A stretch of 64,000 bases of DNA, taken from NCBI GenBank assembly GCA_016806645.1, contig JACSYO010001012.1:72501-136500 (forward strand), given 5' to 3'. The notes beneath the pieces are model-generated. The model was not told where the DNA came from, did not search any database, and saw nothing but the letters and a program-made list of their open reading frames with translations. Positions 1-31,017 of this stretch are shown in pieces; positions within the stretch are counted from its first letter, which is position 1; every line of letters starts with the position of its first letter. Made by a program: the position numbers and the translations under genes. Source of the DNA: Ophiodon elongatus (lineage: Eukaryota > Chordata > Actinopteri > Perciformes > Hexagrammidae).

Positions 1-2072
1 GACACTTGAATACTTTTATTACAAATGGGAAGGTCAAACAAGCCAGATGGGGGACCGACAGAGTGCAGACGGACAGAAAAAAAAGCATTATTTGTGTCTA
101 CACAGTCCTCTGTTGCATACTATCTGTATTTATTACACTGGTAGTCCTCTGCTACTTCAGCTATTATTGTTGGGAAGTAATGTAATTACTTGTTTTCGGT
201 AACAGTAATCCCAGTAATGCTCTGTTAATCTTTGTTCGCTGTTTTACTGGGAGTTTGATGGAAGGTTGGTATCTGAAGCTCACTAATTAACACATGATTT
301 TTGGTTTGTTTAATTCCTACAAAAATGGAGAGTAAAATCAACAATATGCAGTTTGCAGGGTGTTGTATGTTGGACTATTTTAGTGACTTCTAGGAGTTTT
401 GTCAAAGACACGAGAGGTACAGTAACATGTTAATTTGTGGGCTTTAGAGATGCTGGTATGCAGGTTTTGTTATCTTTGGACCGGGTAGCTGTTTCCCCCT
501 GCTTTTAGTCTTTATGCTAAGCTAAGCTAACTGTCTACAGCTTCATATTTAACGGACAGACATGAGAGTGGTATCAATCTTCTCATTTAACTCTCAGCAG
601 GAAAGGGAAATATCCAATTGTTGATTTAAATAAAAATTTTCATCAAGATATTTGTTCCATGTTTTACACTTTAGCCCAGTTTACAAACAGTTAATGCTTT
701 TTCAAAATTCAACACCACTGAAGTGAACGCTCCCGACAGTCAATATGTATGTTTGATGTCTGAGAGATGGAAGTTTGCAATGAGTTCACTCAGAGTTTGT
801 GTGAATCGTCGTCAGCTCGTCTCTCCTTCACCTGTCAGCCTTTGAAGCCCCACCGCTCCCTGCTGCTGTTGTGCTAACGTGCCCCTCCGCCAACTGATTC
901 ACCAATGATTCAGACTGATATACACAACACTGGTGTTTTGAGAGCTTTCATTCATTTGTGATGCATGGGTGTGGTTTTTGGTTTTTCAGTTTTTTTTAAT
1001 TAAGTGAGAACTTTGCTGACCTCTGAGGTGAAACATGCTGACAAATTGTAAGCCTTCTGACAAAAATGGATGTTTGACGCTGAACGGTGATGACAGCCTG
1101 AATGTGGTCATCCTTAATGTGGCGAAAATGCTAACACGCTTCAGGTGCTGGAGGGGTGCAGAAGAGACACTAATCTGTTTCTGACTACCAAAATGATTAG
1201 ATAGGGGGGGGGGCATTTTTATAATCGCTTAAAGCAGAGTGTATTCTTATTCTTACCTAGTATTTATATTTTATTTCAGGTCATTCCTTATGATATTTAT
1301 TACAATAAAAATGGTTTATCAATAGGATGCGTTCATGTGCGCTAACCGGTCACAAAGGAGCATTTTTCCATAAGCAGAGGAACCAATATGGCCGTTTTGC
1401 CTACATGGATCTTATCTCTAGCAGAACTGTAGTAAATTAAATGTACGATATAAAGTCAGCCTATAGGTTCAGCACCACACATTTGTTCCGTGTTGAGAGA
1501 TGAAGTATACATGATCTAAGATATGATCTAATATGAGCTGCGTTTCAGCTAAGCTCACAAACGTAATCATCCACTCTTTCACAATTACTGAACTGTAACC
1601 AAGACACTTTAAGCTTTGATTTTATGTATCATCTTACATATAAGACCAAATCCACATTTAAAAAACAAGAACTTGAGAAGACCAGGAATATTTGGTAAAA
1701 GGGACAGATCATTTGGTTGCCTTAAATTTCAATTAATGTGTATTGGTAGTGCACATTGGGAAAAATAATATTCGATTAAGTTGGGGGTTTCAAAGTCTGA
1801 GACAGTGGGCCTCCCCTCATACAAATTAATGTGAAAAGTTTAGCCCTCCCCCCATCTACAATACATTTTATACAGTCCCTTGGGATAAACAAATGTTTTT
1901 GTATTTAAAGCAGCATCTCTGTTTGTATTCTTATTTGCAGGTCTCTAAATTGAAAAATACATCAATTTCCCTTGCGGGAATACAATCAGAATATATTTAA
2001 AAAAAATATACCAAAACAATATTTGTTTCTCCCTGAATTCATCATGCTATGTTTTCCTCGTCTGTCCTGCAG
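1..2072 (+). other. marchf9: marchf9 intron 1 (3' part); no exon seen
   Basis: This is non-coding sequence ahead of the first visible marchf9 exon. The gene's first exon, which should carry the N-terminus and the first two RING-CH cysteines, is not found here: no open stretch ending in the expected Cys-x2-Cys motif with a donor site is present, so it must lie upstream of the window. The sequence is AT-rich. It contains one interspersed repeat at about 481-618 and homopolymer runs (for example the G run near 1205), and is otherwise featureless. Confidence 0.7.
481..618 (+). repeat. Interspersed percomorph repeat (gctaagctaagcta family)
   Basis: The stretch contains a 'ctttatgctaagctaagcta' core, a 'cttcatattta' box, a 'cagacatgagagtggtatc' box and a 'cttctcatttaactctcagc' end. 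I recognise this layout as a very common short interspersed element of spiny-rayed fish. Fragments of the same family appear at 56475-56655. Family membership is from memory of fish genomes, not from a search. Confidence 0.6.
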
Positions 2073-3264
2073 GGCGAACTGTTGAGCCCCTGCCGCTGTG
2101 ACGGCTCAGTGCGCTGCACGCATCAGCCGTGCCTCATCCGCTGGATCAGCGAGAGGGGATCCTGGAGCTGCGAGCTCTGCTACTTCAAGTACCAGGTCCT
2201 GGCCATCAGCACCAAGAACCCTCTGCAGGTAACATGAAGGGAATCCGCAGCACGAACACACGCCAACTAATCTGTGGAGAAACTGATTTTAACACAAAGA
2301 AAAACTAACTTTGGGGGGAAACAAGGCTTAACGCTCCTCTCTCGGATTATTACTCTTGCAGAGCTGAAAAGCAGCACATTAATAATTTTGAAATTGATTG
2401 TTCTTCATAATAAGTACTTTTTGTACTTTCGGTGTGTGTTGATGCTGATACTTCTGTACTTTTACAGGAGTGAAATGACTTACTTGTAAAAGACTATTAA
2501 GAGTATACTTTTACTAAAAGGTGTAGTGTGTATTTGGAGGCGTCTAACAGTGAGGTTGTAGATTTCAACCAACTGAAACTTCTCCCGCCCGCTGAGCGTG
2601 TAGGAGAACTACTGTGGCCGATGCAAAAACATTAAACATGAATGGCCCTACCTAGAGCCAGTGTTTGGTATTTCTTTTCTGGGCTTCTGTAGAAACATGG
2701 CCTTATGTAGATATAAACGTCTCATTCTAAGATAACAAAAACACAATGATTCTTATTTTTCGGTAATTATACACAAAAAAACTCAGTATCAAGATGCTCA
2801 TGAGATTTAACTTAGTCTCCTCATAATGTTTTTTTTTCTACAAAAGGTTACAAGGTTACAAGTTGCATGATTCATTTATTGTACGTAAACAAGATAGAGA
2901 TGGAGTACGTGATTGTGTAAATCGCGTCTCAACATTCGGATAAACACAAACGTTGACATGGTCAGTGAGGATTGCGTTTTTTAAAGCCGATGAATTTGTG
3001 ACTTCGGCAGGGAGCTATTCATCGTACGGGAGAACAAAGCAGAAGTTGGTGCTGACAGAGACATTTCATAATAACACGCATACAACATACAAACGCTGCT
3101 GCATCAGACCAACACTCTCTAGAACAAATCTCAGGCCGTCGCTGTGGTGTGAGGACTGTTTGCCATATTGTGCTGACACATTTTCCCTCTGCGTCACTGT
3201 CCTTCTGCCCTCCTTTTCAGAGGCAGCCAATGACTCTAAAACCTATTGAGAAGATGCCATGTAT

Positions 3265-3323
<59 letters not shown>

Positions 3324-6032
3324 TGTGTGTGTGCGCGTGTGTTTGACATATTTGTTAATGCACGTATTCATCATGGACTCATATGGTGATTTCTCTCACT
3401 GGTGAGATGTAATATGGTGGAAACTGTACATTTATTCAAGTACTGCACTTATGTACAATTTACAGTACAGTATTTCCATTTTATGCTCCTTTAAACTTCT
3501 ACTACACAACATATGAGACATAAAAGTACTTTTTACTCCACTGCATTTATTTACCAGCTATGGGTTACTAGTTTCTTTACAGATTAAGAATTTAAATGAA
3601 AACACATGATACATGGTATGTACTGTCACAGTTGTTCTTATGATCCCTCAGTACTTGTTTGGGAGTTCACGGAAACATTGTGGAGTAGTTCAATTAATTT
3701 GACAAAAACAATAACAAAAATTCCAAAAGTTTCGAGAGGTAAAAGTAATGGTTACGTGTTTTAGATAGTTAGCTAAGACACAATAAACATTTGAAATAAT
3801 AATTGGATATGAATGAATTAAGTTTTTATTATTGTGTTATGCATACAATTACAAGACACCATAAAGTCAAACAAGCCAGGACGAGAATACAGCGTGCACA
3901 TTTTTAAACAACAAAGAAAGTAGAAAAACAACTAAAGCATCCTTCAATTTCAGAATTCATGAAATCACTCACAGCAACATTTACTATGTAGCACTGAAAA
4001 ATCTAAGTAAATACTAGTCTTCTTTTCCACAAAAGTGGCAAACTTGAACACTGAATTAAACAATCAATCCAATCTTTGCTCAACTGAGCACCAGAATATT
4101 TCAGGGTTTAGTCAAGTCATTTCATGGAACATTAACTTTCTTAAGTCATTGCAATTTGTACAGAAAAATGGTTGAAATAATTACCTGAAATAATCAATTA
4201 ACAGTTCAAATAATTTGCTAATGGTTTAAATGTAAAATACATCAGACAAAAAAAAATTGGGAACCAGTAAAGCAGTGTCTAGTTGGGGCTCCTCGTGGTT
4301 CTCATTTAAATAATAGTGAAAGTGTCCAATATTTCACAAAAAAAGATTAAAGAAGTCAAAATTCATGAGTTTTTCTTTTCTCTTTTATCTCAACTCACGA
4401 CCACTCAGATTTGTGGCCGTTTGGAGGGGCCCTGAAAACGACTTGATTTAACTATAAAGTAGTTCAAACTAGCTCAACCATTGAATTATTAATATTTTCA
4501 GTGATATTAAATGGCACAAAAGAGGAAAAAAATAGTCAAATAACATGTAAATAGACTGTATATTAGAGCTTTATTTTGTAAATGTTTCTACTGTAATTGT
4601 GTGTATAAATGGCGAAACACTATTTTCCTTAGAACCATGAGCTGTTATATAATAGTTTTATAGCTGAGTTTGTGCTGAAAAATGTGGGCATGTGGAGTAA
4701 GGACAAGGTGCTGAAAAGGACAACAATGAATGCATAGAAAGCAAAAAAAATAACCTTGACTGTGGACAGGATTTTGAATGCAGAACTTTTACTTTGAGCC
4801 TTTGTTTACATTGTTCAATTGGTATTTTACTGAAGTGAAGAATCTGAGTTCTTCTTCCACCACTCATTTAGACTTTTTTCTCCTCCTCCAGTGGCAGGCC
4901 ATCTCTCTGACGGTGATAGAGAAGGTGCAGATAGCGGCCATTATTCTGGGCTCCCTTTTCCTCATCGCCAGCATCTCCTGGCTCATCTGGTCCTCCCTCA
5001 GCCCCTCGGCCAAGTGGCAACGTCAGGACCTGCTCTTCCAAATCTGCTACGGCATGTACGGCTTCATGGATATCGTGTGCATAGGTAAAGGACAACATGG
5101 ACACCAAGATGTGCAAACATAAATTCACACGGCAGTGTTATATAAATAGCTTTGGCAGCAGCAGTCAGAGACAAATTGTATAAGAATATCACATGAAAAG
5201 TTGGGCGTAGTAGAAGGTTTAGGTTACAGAGCACGAAGAGATACATTATGCAACAAGAACACAAAAATATATTAATAAACATAGGTTGCATTATGCGAGG
5301 ACAAACTAAAAAACATGTATTCAATTCGCATTCTGTTGGTTGTTAAGGTCATACAAAATTACACAGAAACCAAACAAAATAAGCAGATGGTGCAAAAGTA
5401 GAAGGATGACGACTACACTATAAAAGCACATTTTTAAGATGTCACAGAGAACAAAAGACTCTGTTTTTTAGGGAGCAACCTGGCTGATGGTTCCTGTGTA
5501 ATTTTGAGTTGCTCGTGTAAAACAACACTGAGAACAGATGGCATCAGATATCTGCACTGTGATTATTGCCAACTGTCTGGGCGAGATGGAAAGCTCCTAC
5601 CTGTTGTGATGCTGGTTGCAGCCTTTTAAGCATAACATCTGATGTAGAGCAGTGGGGATTCATTCAGGCCCTGTCCTTCACTCTTCTTCTTTCTGCCCAG
5701 GCCTCATCATCCACGAGGGATCATCAGTGTATCGAATCTTCAAACGATGGCAGGCTGTCAATCAGCAGTGGAAAGTACTGAACTATGAGAAATCAAAGGA
5801 CTTGGGCGACCCGCTGAGTTCGAGCAGCAAAACGGGAGCTCGCGGCTCTCGCGGTAACCCTCACGGTCTGGCCAGCAGCAGTGGTGGGCGACAGAGCAGG
5901 AGGTTAAGAACTATTCTGAACCACCACTGTGGATACACCATCTTGCACATCCTGAGCCAACTGCGGCCCAACAACCCTCGGATCAGCGCCACCTCCAACC
6001 GGGAGGTGGTGATGAGGGTGACCACCGTATGA
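2073..6032 (+). CDS. marchf9: marchf9, membrane-associated RING-CH E3 ubiquitin ligase 9 (partial, exon 1 missing)
   Basis: Three coding exons: 2073-2228 (52 codons), 4892-5084, and 5701-6032 ending in TGA. All have AG/GT borders, and the phases join correctly (the glycine of 'VCIGLIIHEG' is split between the last two). Exon 2 carries the distal RING-CH ligands: CRC, then His-x2-Cys in 'CTHQPC', then 'CELC' after the conserved 'WISERGSWS'. Exon 3 encodes the first transmembrane segment ('IILGSLFLIASISWLIW') and runs into the second ('ICYGMYGFMDIVCIGLII'). The last exon is a cytosolic tail ending 'REVVMRVTTV', a class I PDZ-type C-terminus. The family are Golgi/endosomal membrane ligases that ubiquitinate surface receptors for lysosomal degradation. 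The 'CLIRWISERGSWSCELCYFK' stretch fits MARCHF9 better than MARCHF4, which has a different 'CLLKWISERGSWTCELC' stretch. Nearby ctdsp2 agrees with the human MARCHF9-CTDSP2 linkage. The start codon is outside the window. Confidence 0.93.
2515..2785 (+). repeat. Interspersed percomorph repeat in marchf9 intron 2
   Basis: The copy begins 'aaggtgtagtgtgtatttgg' and contains 'aaccaactgaaacttctccc', 'gcgtgtaggagaactac', 'cctagagccagtgtttgg' and 'tctgtagaaacatggcc', then 'tatgtagatataaacgtctc'. I recognise this order of boxes as a widespread non-autonomous element of percomorph fish. It is diverged and truncated at its 3' end. The rest of intron 2 (2229-4891) shows no coding potential. Confidence 0.6.
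3270..3342 (+). repeat. (TG)n microsatellite
   Basis: A pure TG dinucleotide run to about 3320, then an interrupted tract with GAG and GCGC variants. It lies inside marchf9 intron 2. Confidence 0.95.
3415..3700 (-). repeat. Interspersed repeat, 'acttgagtaaatgtactt' family, reverse orientation
   Basis: The stretch begins 'ggtggaaactgtacatttat' and carries 'aagtactttttactccactg' and 'catttatttaccagctatgg'. These are reverse-strand landmarks of the family whose fullest copy here is at 19165-19970. Other fragments are at 10190-10330, 11795-12185, 22190-22405, 40215-40520, 42300-42435, 46530-47000, 48430-48580, 55690-55840 and 60225-60500. Confidence 0.6.
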
Positions 6033-6745
6033 GTTCGGACCGGGCGCGTATGATGGGATAGACCTCATCAGTGTGTCAAGATGTAAACGAGAGGACGGAC
6101 TCGTGGACCTTATATTAAACACTACAGACTCATGTAGACGACAGGAGTCCCGCGAGGAGCCGAGTGATGCCACATCAACAGACACTTGAGGATTTTTCCT
6201 CTTGTTTCGTACAACAAAAGGAAGCCAGATGCTCCTTTTCAATAATTAACCGAAAATGAGGGTGCATTAAAAGACATAGAAATGTGTGGAGGAAAAAAAG
6301 TGTAAACAGGCTTTATAACTGAATCCAAGATGGTGAGACGTTTTTTCCAGTTCAATATCAGGATGCACAGACATTTCTCTTTGATTTGATCCTCTTGGTT
6401 TGATTTGTATCTATTCTTTTTTTGTTTGTTTTTTACTCACTTTGATTTTGTACGGATGTATGATTTTAGAGGAAATCATGTAACTCCATACATGCCAAAC
6501 ATTTCCAGACAACTATGTATAATGATCTTAAAATTTCTACAAGACAACCAATGCTGGGAAATAGACCGAAAACTGAAACAAACAAACATGAGGGCAAACA
6601 CAGAGGTGACAACTGATCAATAAGTCATTACAAGTTAAAAAAAAAAAAAAGAAGAAAAGAAAAGAAAAAAAGAATAAAAAAAAGAAATCTTACAGATTTC
6701 AGTGACACTTAACCTTTCTGCAATAAAGATACGTATGTACATTTC
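6033..6745 (+). other. marchf9: marchf9 3' UTR with polyadenylation signal
   Basis: Sequence from the TGA stop to just past a canonical AATAAA at 6722-6727. A purine-rich low-complexity stretch (A and GAAAA runs, about 6636-6686) precedes the signal. The end point is inferred from the hexamer; no transcript evidence is available here. Confidence 0.6.
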
Positions 6746-7229
6746 ACAGGGAATTTTGCATGGGTATATAATTTTATTCTTCATCACATAACATAAGCAC
6801 ATGACAAATTTGCTCTATTTCCAATGGTGCTTGCCAAAATAAACACTTTAGAAACATCTGATTTCATTGCACCAACTTTTTGTCAACATGACAAATGGCA
6901 GTGTGTTACAGCTATTTCAGCTAAAATACAGATTGTTGCTGCTGTGTGCTGATTCAGATTTGATAATAAGTAAACTATTGGATTAAACATGGGGATCAGA
7001 TGATCTCTTACTACTCAGTCTCACTCTGTCTCTTCATTACTCCACCTGCAGCTGAAAGCATGCATGAGCTGGACCAATGTGTTGTAGTTTTTTTTGGTGT
7101 GGGAAACACAATGGCACATCCTTTATTTTCAATAATTATTTTCATTTATTAACCTTTTTAAACTGACTAAAACTCGTTCTAACTGTATGTAGAATGTAAT
7201 CACTGTCAAGCAGATCTGTTGAGATTATA

Positions 7230-7515
7230 TGATCAGTAGAGCTGAAACAAATAGTAAATTAATCAATTAATTACCGACTACTTTGATAATCAAATATTCC
7301 CTTTTTAAGCAAAAATAGGATAATTTGCTGCTGTTATCTGTTTTGTACCACTTTAATGTGAATATTTTAGAGTTTTGGACCAGACAAAAACAAAAACACT
7401 GTGATGGCTGTATTTCACTATTTTCTGACATTTTACTGATTAAATTATTAAATTATTAATTGGGAAACCATTAAGCAGAATACTATATGGTGAGAATAGT
7501 CATAGTGGCAGCCCT
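7230..7515 (+). repeat. Interspersed repeat, 'gagctgaaacaattagttgatt' family
   Basis: Starts 'tagagctgaaacaaatagta', contains 'ttttggaccagacaaaaaca' and 'tttcactattttctgacatt', and ends 'agtggcagccctatt'. This is the layout of a common percomorph element. Other copies are at 24375-24690 (same strand) and nested at 19420-19745 (opposite strand). Confidence 0.6.
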
Positions 7516-8980
7516 ATTACAATTTAAAAACTTTGATTTCAAGTATTTTTGTAAATGTCTATACAAAAAACTGTATTTAAGTTGCTCAGATTTAATTGTC
7601 ATTTTCACATAAATCCAGACCAAAATGCACATGAACATCTGGGCTCCCAAAGATAATCAACCAAACCTGAATGAAACTGATCAGACCTCTAACTCGTCAT
7701 ATTTGCGACTCTTATAGTTTAGACAGAATTGTTTTGAGAATAATTGCTTAATGGATTAATGTGATAACTTATACGAGGATGTGATACAGGTATAAAAAAA
7801 AAAGAATCGACAGAATTATTATTTTTTACTGAATATACAGTGGGAATATTGAGTACAACTTTATAATGCAGCCCATGTTTTACCGGGTAACTTTGTTTGA
7901 ATCAGATACCAATAAAATAATTATCAGTTCTCATACAGTTGAAGAAAACAATACTATAGGAACAAGGGAGTCACAATCGGGCATTTGAGAGGAAAAGAGA
8001 AATTAATTACCTTTTGTATGTTCGTACTGGGAACCTAAAGGTACAGTACAGTACACAACGTAAGTTTAGGAATAAAACAACACTGATATTCTGCAGAATC
8101 TCTACAGTAATGTAGTATTTCATAGCCAGGATAAAACTGGTTACAGTAAGATGGAGGGGTTATTGACAAACATATCAATGTGTTATGTTCCCAAAATGAC
8201 AACAGGGCTGTCGTCGTATTGGAGGAATATTGTTTTTACGGTGAACTATTTTATACCGTAATTATTTTGTAGGTTCTGGAGAGTATCCGTGTTGGTAACA
8301 CAATTTTCCCAAACTTCCCAGTGCCCCTTAGATACTTTTGTGGTTGGTTAGCAGGGTTCTTGTTTTCTTTCACTGTACCTATTTAAGTACCAGTAAGAAC
8401 TTTTGAGTATTTTCTTTTTACTCAAGGCATACAACTAAATTATACTGTAAAACATGGGCTGTATTATTAATTGGTACCAAATATAATAGCAAAAAATCCC
8501 ATTAATAACAATAACATCACTATAAATGTACTTTTGAGCACCCATGATACATTATTTATTTTAATAAAATAGATTACAAGAATACATCAAGAACATTATA
8601 ATGACACTATTGGACATTTGAGAGCACAAATGATACAGTATTGTCATACAAGGTCTCTCTAGACACACAAAACTATCCCCACAACAATATAACAGTCATT
8701 TATTAATTGATCCAACCCAAGGTGCTTTAAGCTCAATAGTAATGTAAGCATGGCAACACGCTCGGGACATTTCACTCAACAGCACACATGTCAGCCTCGT
8801 GGTGGAGCTAGAGGAAAAGTCATTGTCAAAACAGATGATTAGTTGTTTATTTCAAACGTTGACATTAATGTATAACTGAAATGTAGCACAAAAGAAATAT
8901 CAGTTGGTATTTGTCTCCCCCCAGTGGCTGCTCCTGCTCCGGTCACACACTCCTTCAATAACCATTTATTTTCTCTGCAG

Positions 8981-9097
8981 GACATGAAAAACAAAACACA
9001 GCCCATAATGCTGCTGGAGGGCGTTATGAATACCTGCAGCAGGAGCGAGCTGGACATCATAACGTGTCTTTCAAAAACATCCGTTCGTTTTGATTAA
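8981..9097 (+). pseudogene. Exon-like orphan segment (38 codons plus stop), identity unknown
   Basis: A strong acceptor ('ttattttctctgcag') is followed by an open frame with normal coding composition. It reads 'DMKNKTQPIMLLEGVMN', continues 'TCSRSELDIITCLSKTS', and stops at TAA 9095-9097. An AATAAA overlaps the stop (9096-9101). No partner exon with a matching donor is visible upstream in the intergenic region, and I do not recognise the protein. It could be the last exon of a small unrecognised gene, an exon relic of a lost gene, or chance. It is not part of slc11a2, whose own start lies further downstream. Confidence 0.35.
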
Positions 9098-9660
9098 ATA
9101 AACCTCTAGATGTTGTATTAAAGCTGATATAGCTATTGGCCTTTACCAGAAACATTGCCGTAACTACTGTACCATTGAGGTCATACATTTAGGGGATTTA
9201 AACAATTTACTGGGTAGATTATAGGCTGATCCAGTATCTTAAGAATACATATTTAAAGTGTTGACAACTTAAAGGCCAACCAACAAAATAGATAAACCTT
9301 AAAATATTTATGATAAATAATTATTATAAATAATTGAATAAAAGGAACCAGAGTTGTATTCCTTGCAGAGTGGAGAAGGTCTTTGAGCCATCAGCTTAAA
9401 CTATGTTGGATCAACATATACAGTATTTACAGAATTACAGACAATTGAACAGATAATAAGAATATATAACAGTTATACTTTATTTTTTTGTAATATCTGA
9501 AGGATGGTTTATGTGTTCAGAGAAACAATAATCGTGACCTTGTTAAATCCAAAATAGGGCCACAACTGACGGATTTTTTTATATATATATATATTTTAAA
9601 TCATCGATTGGTTTGGGTTTATTTTGAAACTCCGGGAAGCAGGAAACAACCATTGCTCTA

Positions 9661-10091
9661 CATGTTTTATTTTGGAATCTTTAACCCTTCAGTGCGTCTC
9701 GTTTCCTCCTGATCCGGGTTCACCTCAGACTGCTTCGTGTCATCAACCGCGTCACGTGATAGAAACAGGACGATGGGTTCATTTGTGAAACAATTGTAGT
9801 ACTTTGTCCTCGGGCGCTTTCCCCCCATGGTTTTTTTCCCCTCTTCCTCCTCCTCCTCTTCCTCCTCTTCCTCTTCCTCACCTGTCCGGTGAGTCAGCCC
9901 TTCACTCGGAGGGACGATGTCCAACACATGTGTCCAACCTGCCGGATGCTGCTGCTCTCCGTGAACTCCTCAGTGGAAGTTAAACACAAGGAAGCGAGGA
10001 GGAGGACAACATGAATCACACAACCGGAATGTAGCTACTTGTTTCGTTTGATGTGGTTTTTTTTTTTTTTTACAGAGTTTAAAAAGACGTA
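9661..10091 (+). promoter_or_regulatory. slc11a2: slc11a2 promoter and putative 5' non-coding exon
   Basis: The region becomes GC-richer than its surroundings. It carries an E-box palindrome in 'gtcacgtgat' (9751-9760) and a long CT-rich tract (about 9827-9880). A consensus donor 'ccg|gtgagt' occurs at 9888/9889. A strong acceptor (T run then 'acag', ending 10075) lies 16 bases before the chosen ATG. I infer a non-coding first exon ending at 9888, a short intron 9889-10075, and a coding exon beginning at 10076. The exact transcription start cannot be read from the sequence. Confidence 0.45.
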
Positions 10092-25937
<15,846 letters not shown>

Positions 25938-26090
25938 ATCACATATGAACCTTTTTTTCAAAAGTGCAGCTGTGAGCAACCCGACTTACCTTTAACTGTC
26001 TTCTCTTCCAGCACATTTAGTCTTCTTAAGTGCTGATTTATTAGTAATAGAAGTTCAGAAATGAATGGAATAAATGTTTTTATTTAGTAA
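25938..26090 (+). terminator. slc11a2: slc11a2 3' UTR and polyadenylation signal
   Basis: AATAAA at 26069-26074, 132 bases after the stop, followed by a T-rich stretch. I checked CAGTG pentamers from the stop codon to about 27500 for an iron-responsive element and found none with a paired stem. Confidence 0.6.
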
Positions 26091-30214
<4,124 letters not shown>

Positions 30215-30956
30215 AAAAGCAGCGCTGGAATGTGTTCGGCGGTGCAGCGCGTGCAGAACGGGGAGGAATGCCTTGGCCACGCCCCCTCCGCCCGGACACC
30301 CAATCAGGGAACAGCACGGTTTCAAGGCGCCCGCGGAGTCCCGACCGTAGAAAAACAAAGCCCCGGACAACAACAAAACTCACATTTTACATCAAAGTGC
30401 ACACGGGAATCGGTTCTACCGGATCGAAACCGACCGTGGGGGTCGACTCTCGGTGTTTTTCGTCGCTGTTTGAAGCCTTTCGGGCGATGTTGTTTATTTG
30501 TAGTAAGGGGGGGCTTGAAACCGGCCTCCCTTGCCCCATTTCCTCGGTTGTTTTCCTCCTCTCGCCTGGATTCTCCATGTTGTTGGTGCAAGAGTGAAGG
30601 CTTCGCAGCGACGGGTCGAGGGGGGCTGCTCGGCGATACGACCCGTAATAGTAGCGGTAAACCGGGACGACGGCGCGGACAGAGTCTCACACAGCCTCCA
30701 AGATAAAAACATATCCAAGTGCCTTGCCCCCTCCCCGGGCGGCGGACCTCCGAGAGAAGAAGAAGAAGAAGAAGCGGGGGAATAAAGAAACCCAGGAACC
30801 AGATAAATCCTCCTCCTCGTCGGGGATTGCTACTGAGGCGGATGACAAGTTACCTCGGCGAATAATTGAGTCGACTTTTCCATAAAACCCAATGAGGGAT
30901 GCCCATCAGTGCTCGGGGACAGGATTTGAGGATTTTGAGGGCTCCGTGATTGTCAG
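30215..30956 (+). promoter_or_regulatory. ctdsp2: ctdsp2 GC-rich promoter and 5' UTR
   Basis: A sharp change from AT-rich DNA to CpG-rich sequence occurs at about 30220 and continues into intron 1 (to about 31200). No TATA box is obvious, as expected for a broadly expressed gene. The leader carries several upstream ATGs: 30579 (short frame), 30842 (ATG, six codons, TAA) and 30892, which overlaps the main start out of frame. The transcription start cannot be fixed from sequence alone. Confidence 0.65.
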
Positions 30957-31017
30957 ATGGAAAGTTCTGTTATCACCCAAGTGCAGAAAGAAGACGTCCA
31001 AGTGTCACCGAAAACAG
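30892..31017 (+). other. Upstream ORF overlapping the ctdsp2 start codon (exon 1 part)
   Basis: ATG at 30892 opens a frame beginning 'MRDAHQCSGTG' that passes over the ctdsp2 start (30957) in another frame. It has 42 codons in exon 1 and stops at TGA three codons into exon 2 after splicing (33433-33441). Its start context is weak (C at -3, A at +4), so scanning ribosomes would often bypass it. Confidence 0.5.

Larger units (their letters stand above)
6746..9660. other. Intergenic region between marchf9 and slc11a2
   Basis: AT-rich intergenic DNA. It holds one interspersed repeat (7230-7515), weak fragments of the 'agtactt' family (about 8370-8450) and one isolated exon-like segment (8981-9097, listed separately). 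I see no RNA gene, and no other reading frame with splice sites or codon bias. Confidence 0.6.

Noticed and set aside
2953..3249. 98-codon plus-strand frame in marchf9 intron 2
   Set aside because: It has no splice context that fits marchf9 phases, no recognisable domain, and lies between a repeat and a TG tract.
30230..30706. 158-codon and 121-codon frames at the ctdsp2 promoter
   Set aside because: They arise from CpG-rich DNA with few stop codons, lack recognisable protein sequence, and sit in the 5' leader or promoter of ctdsp2.
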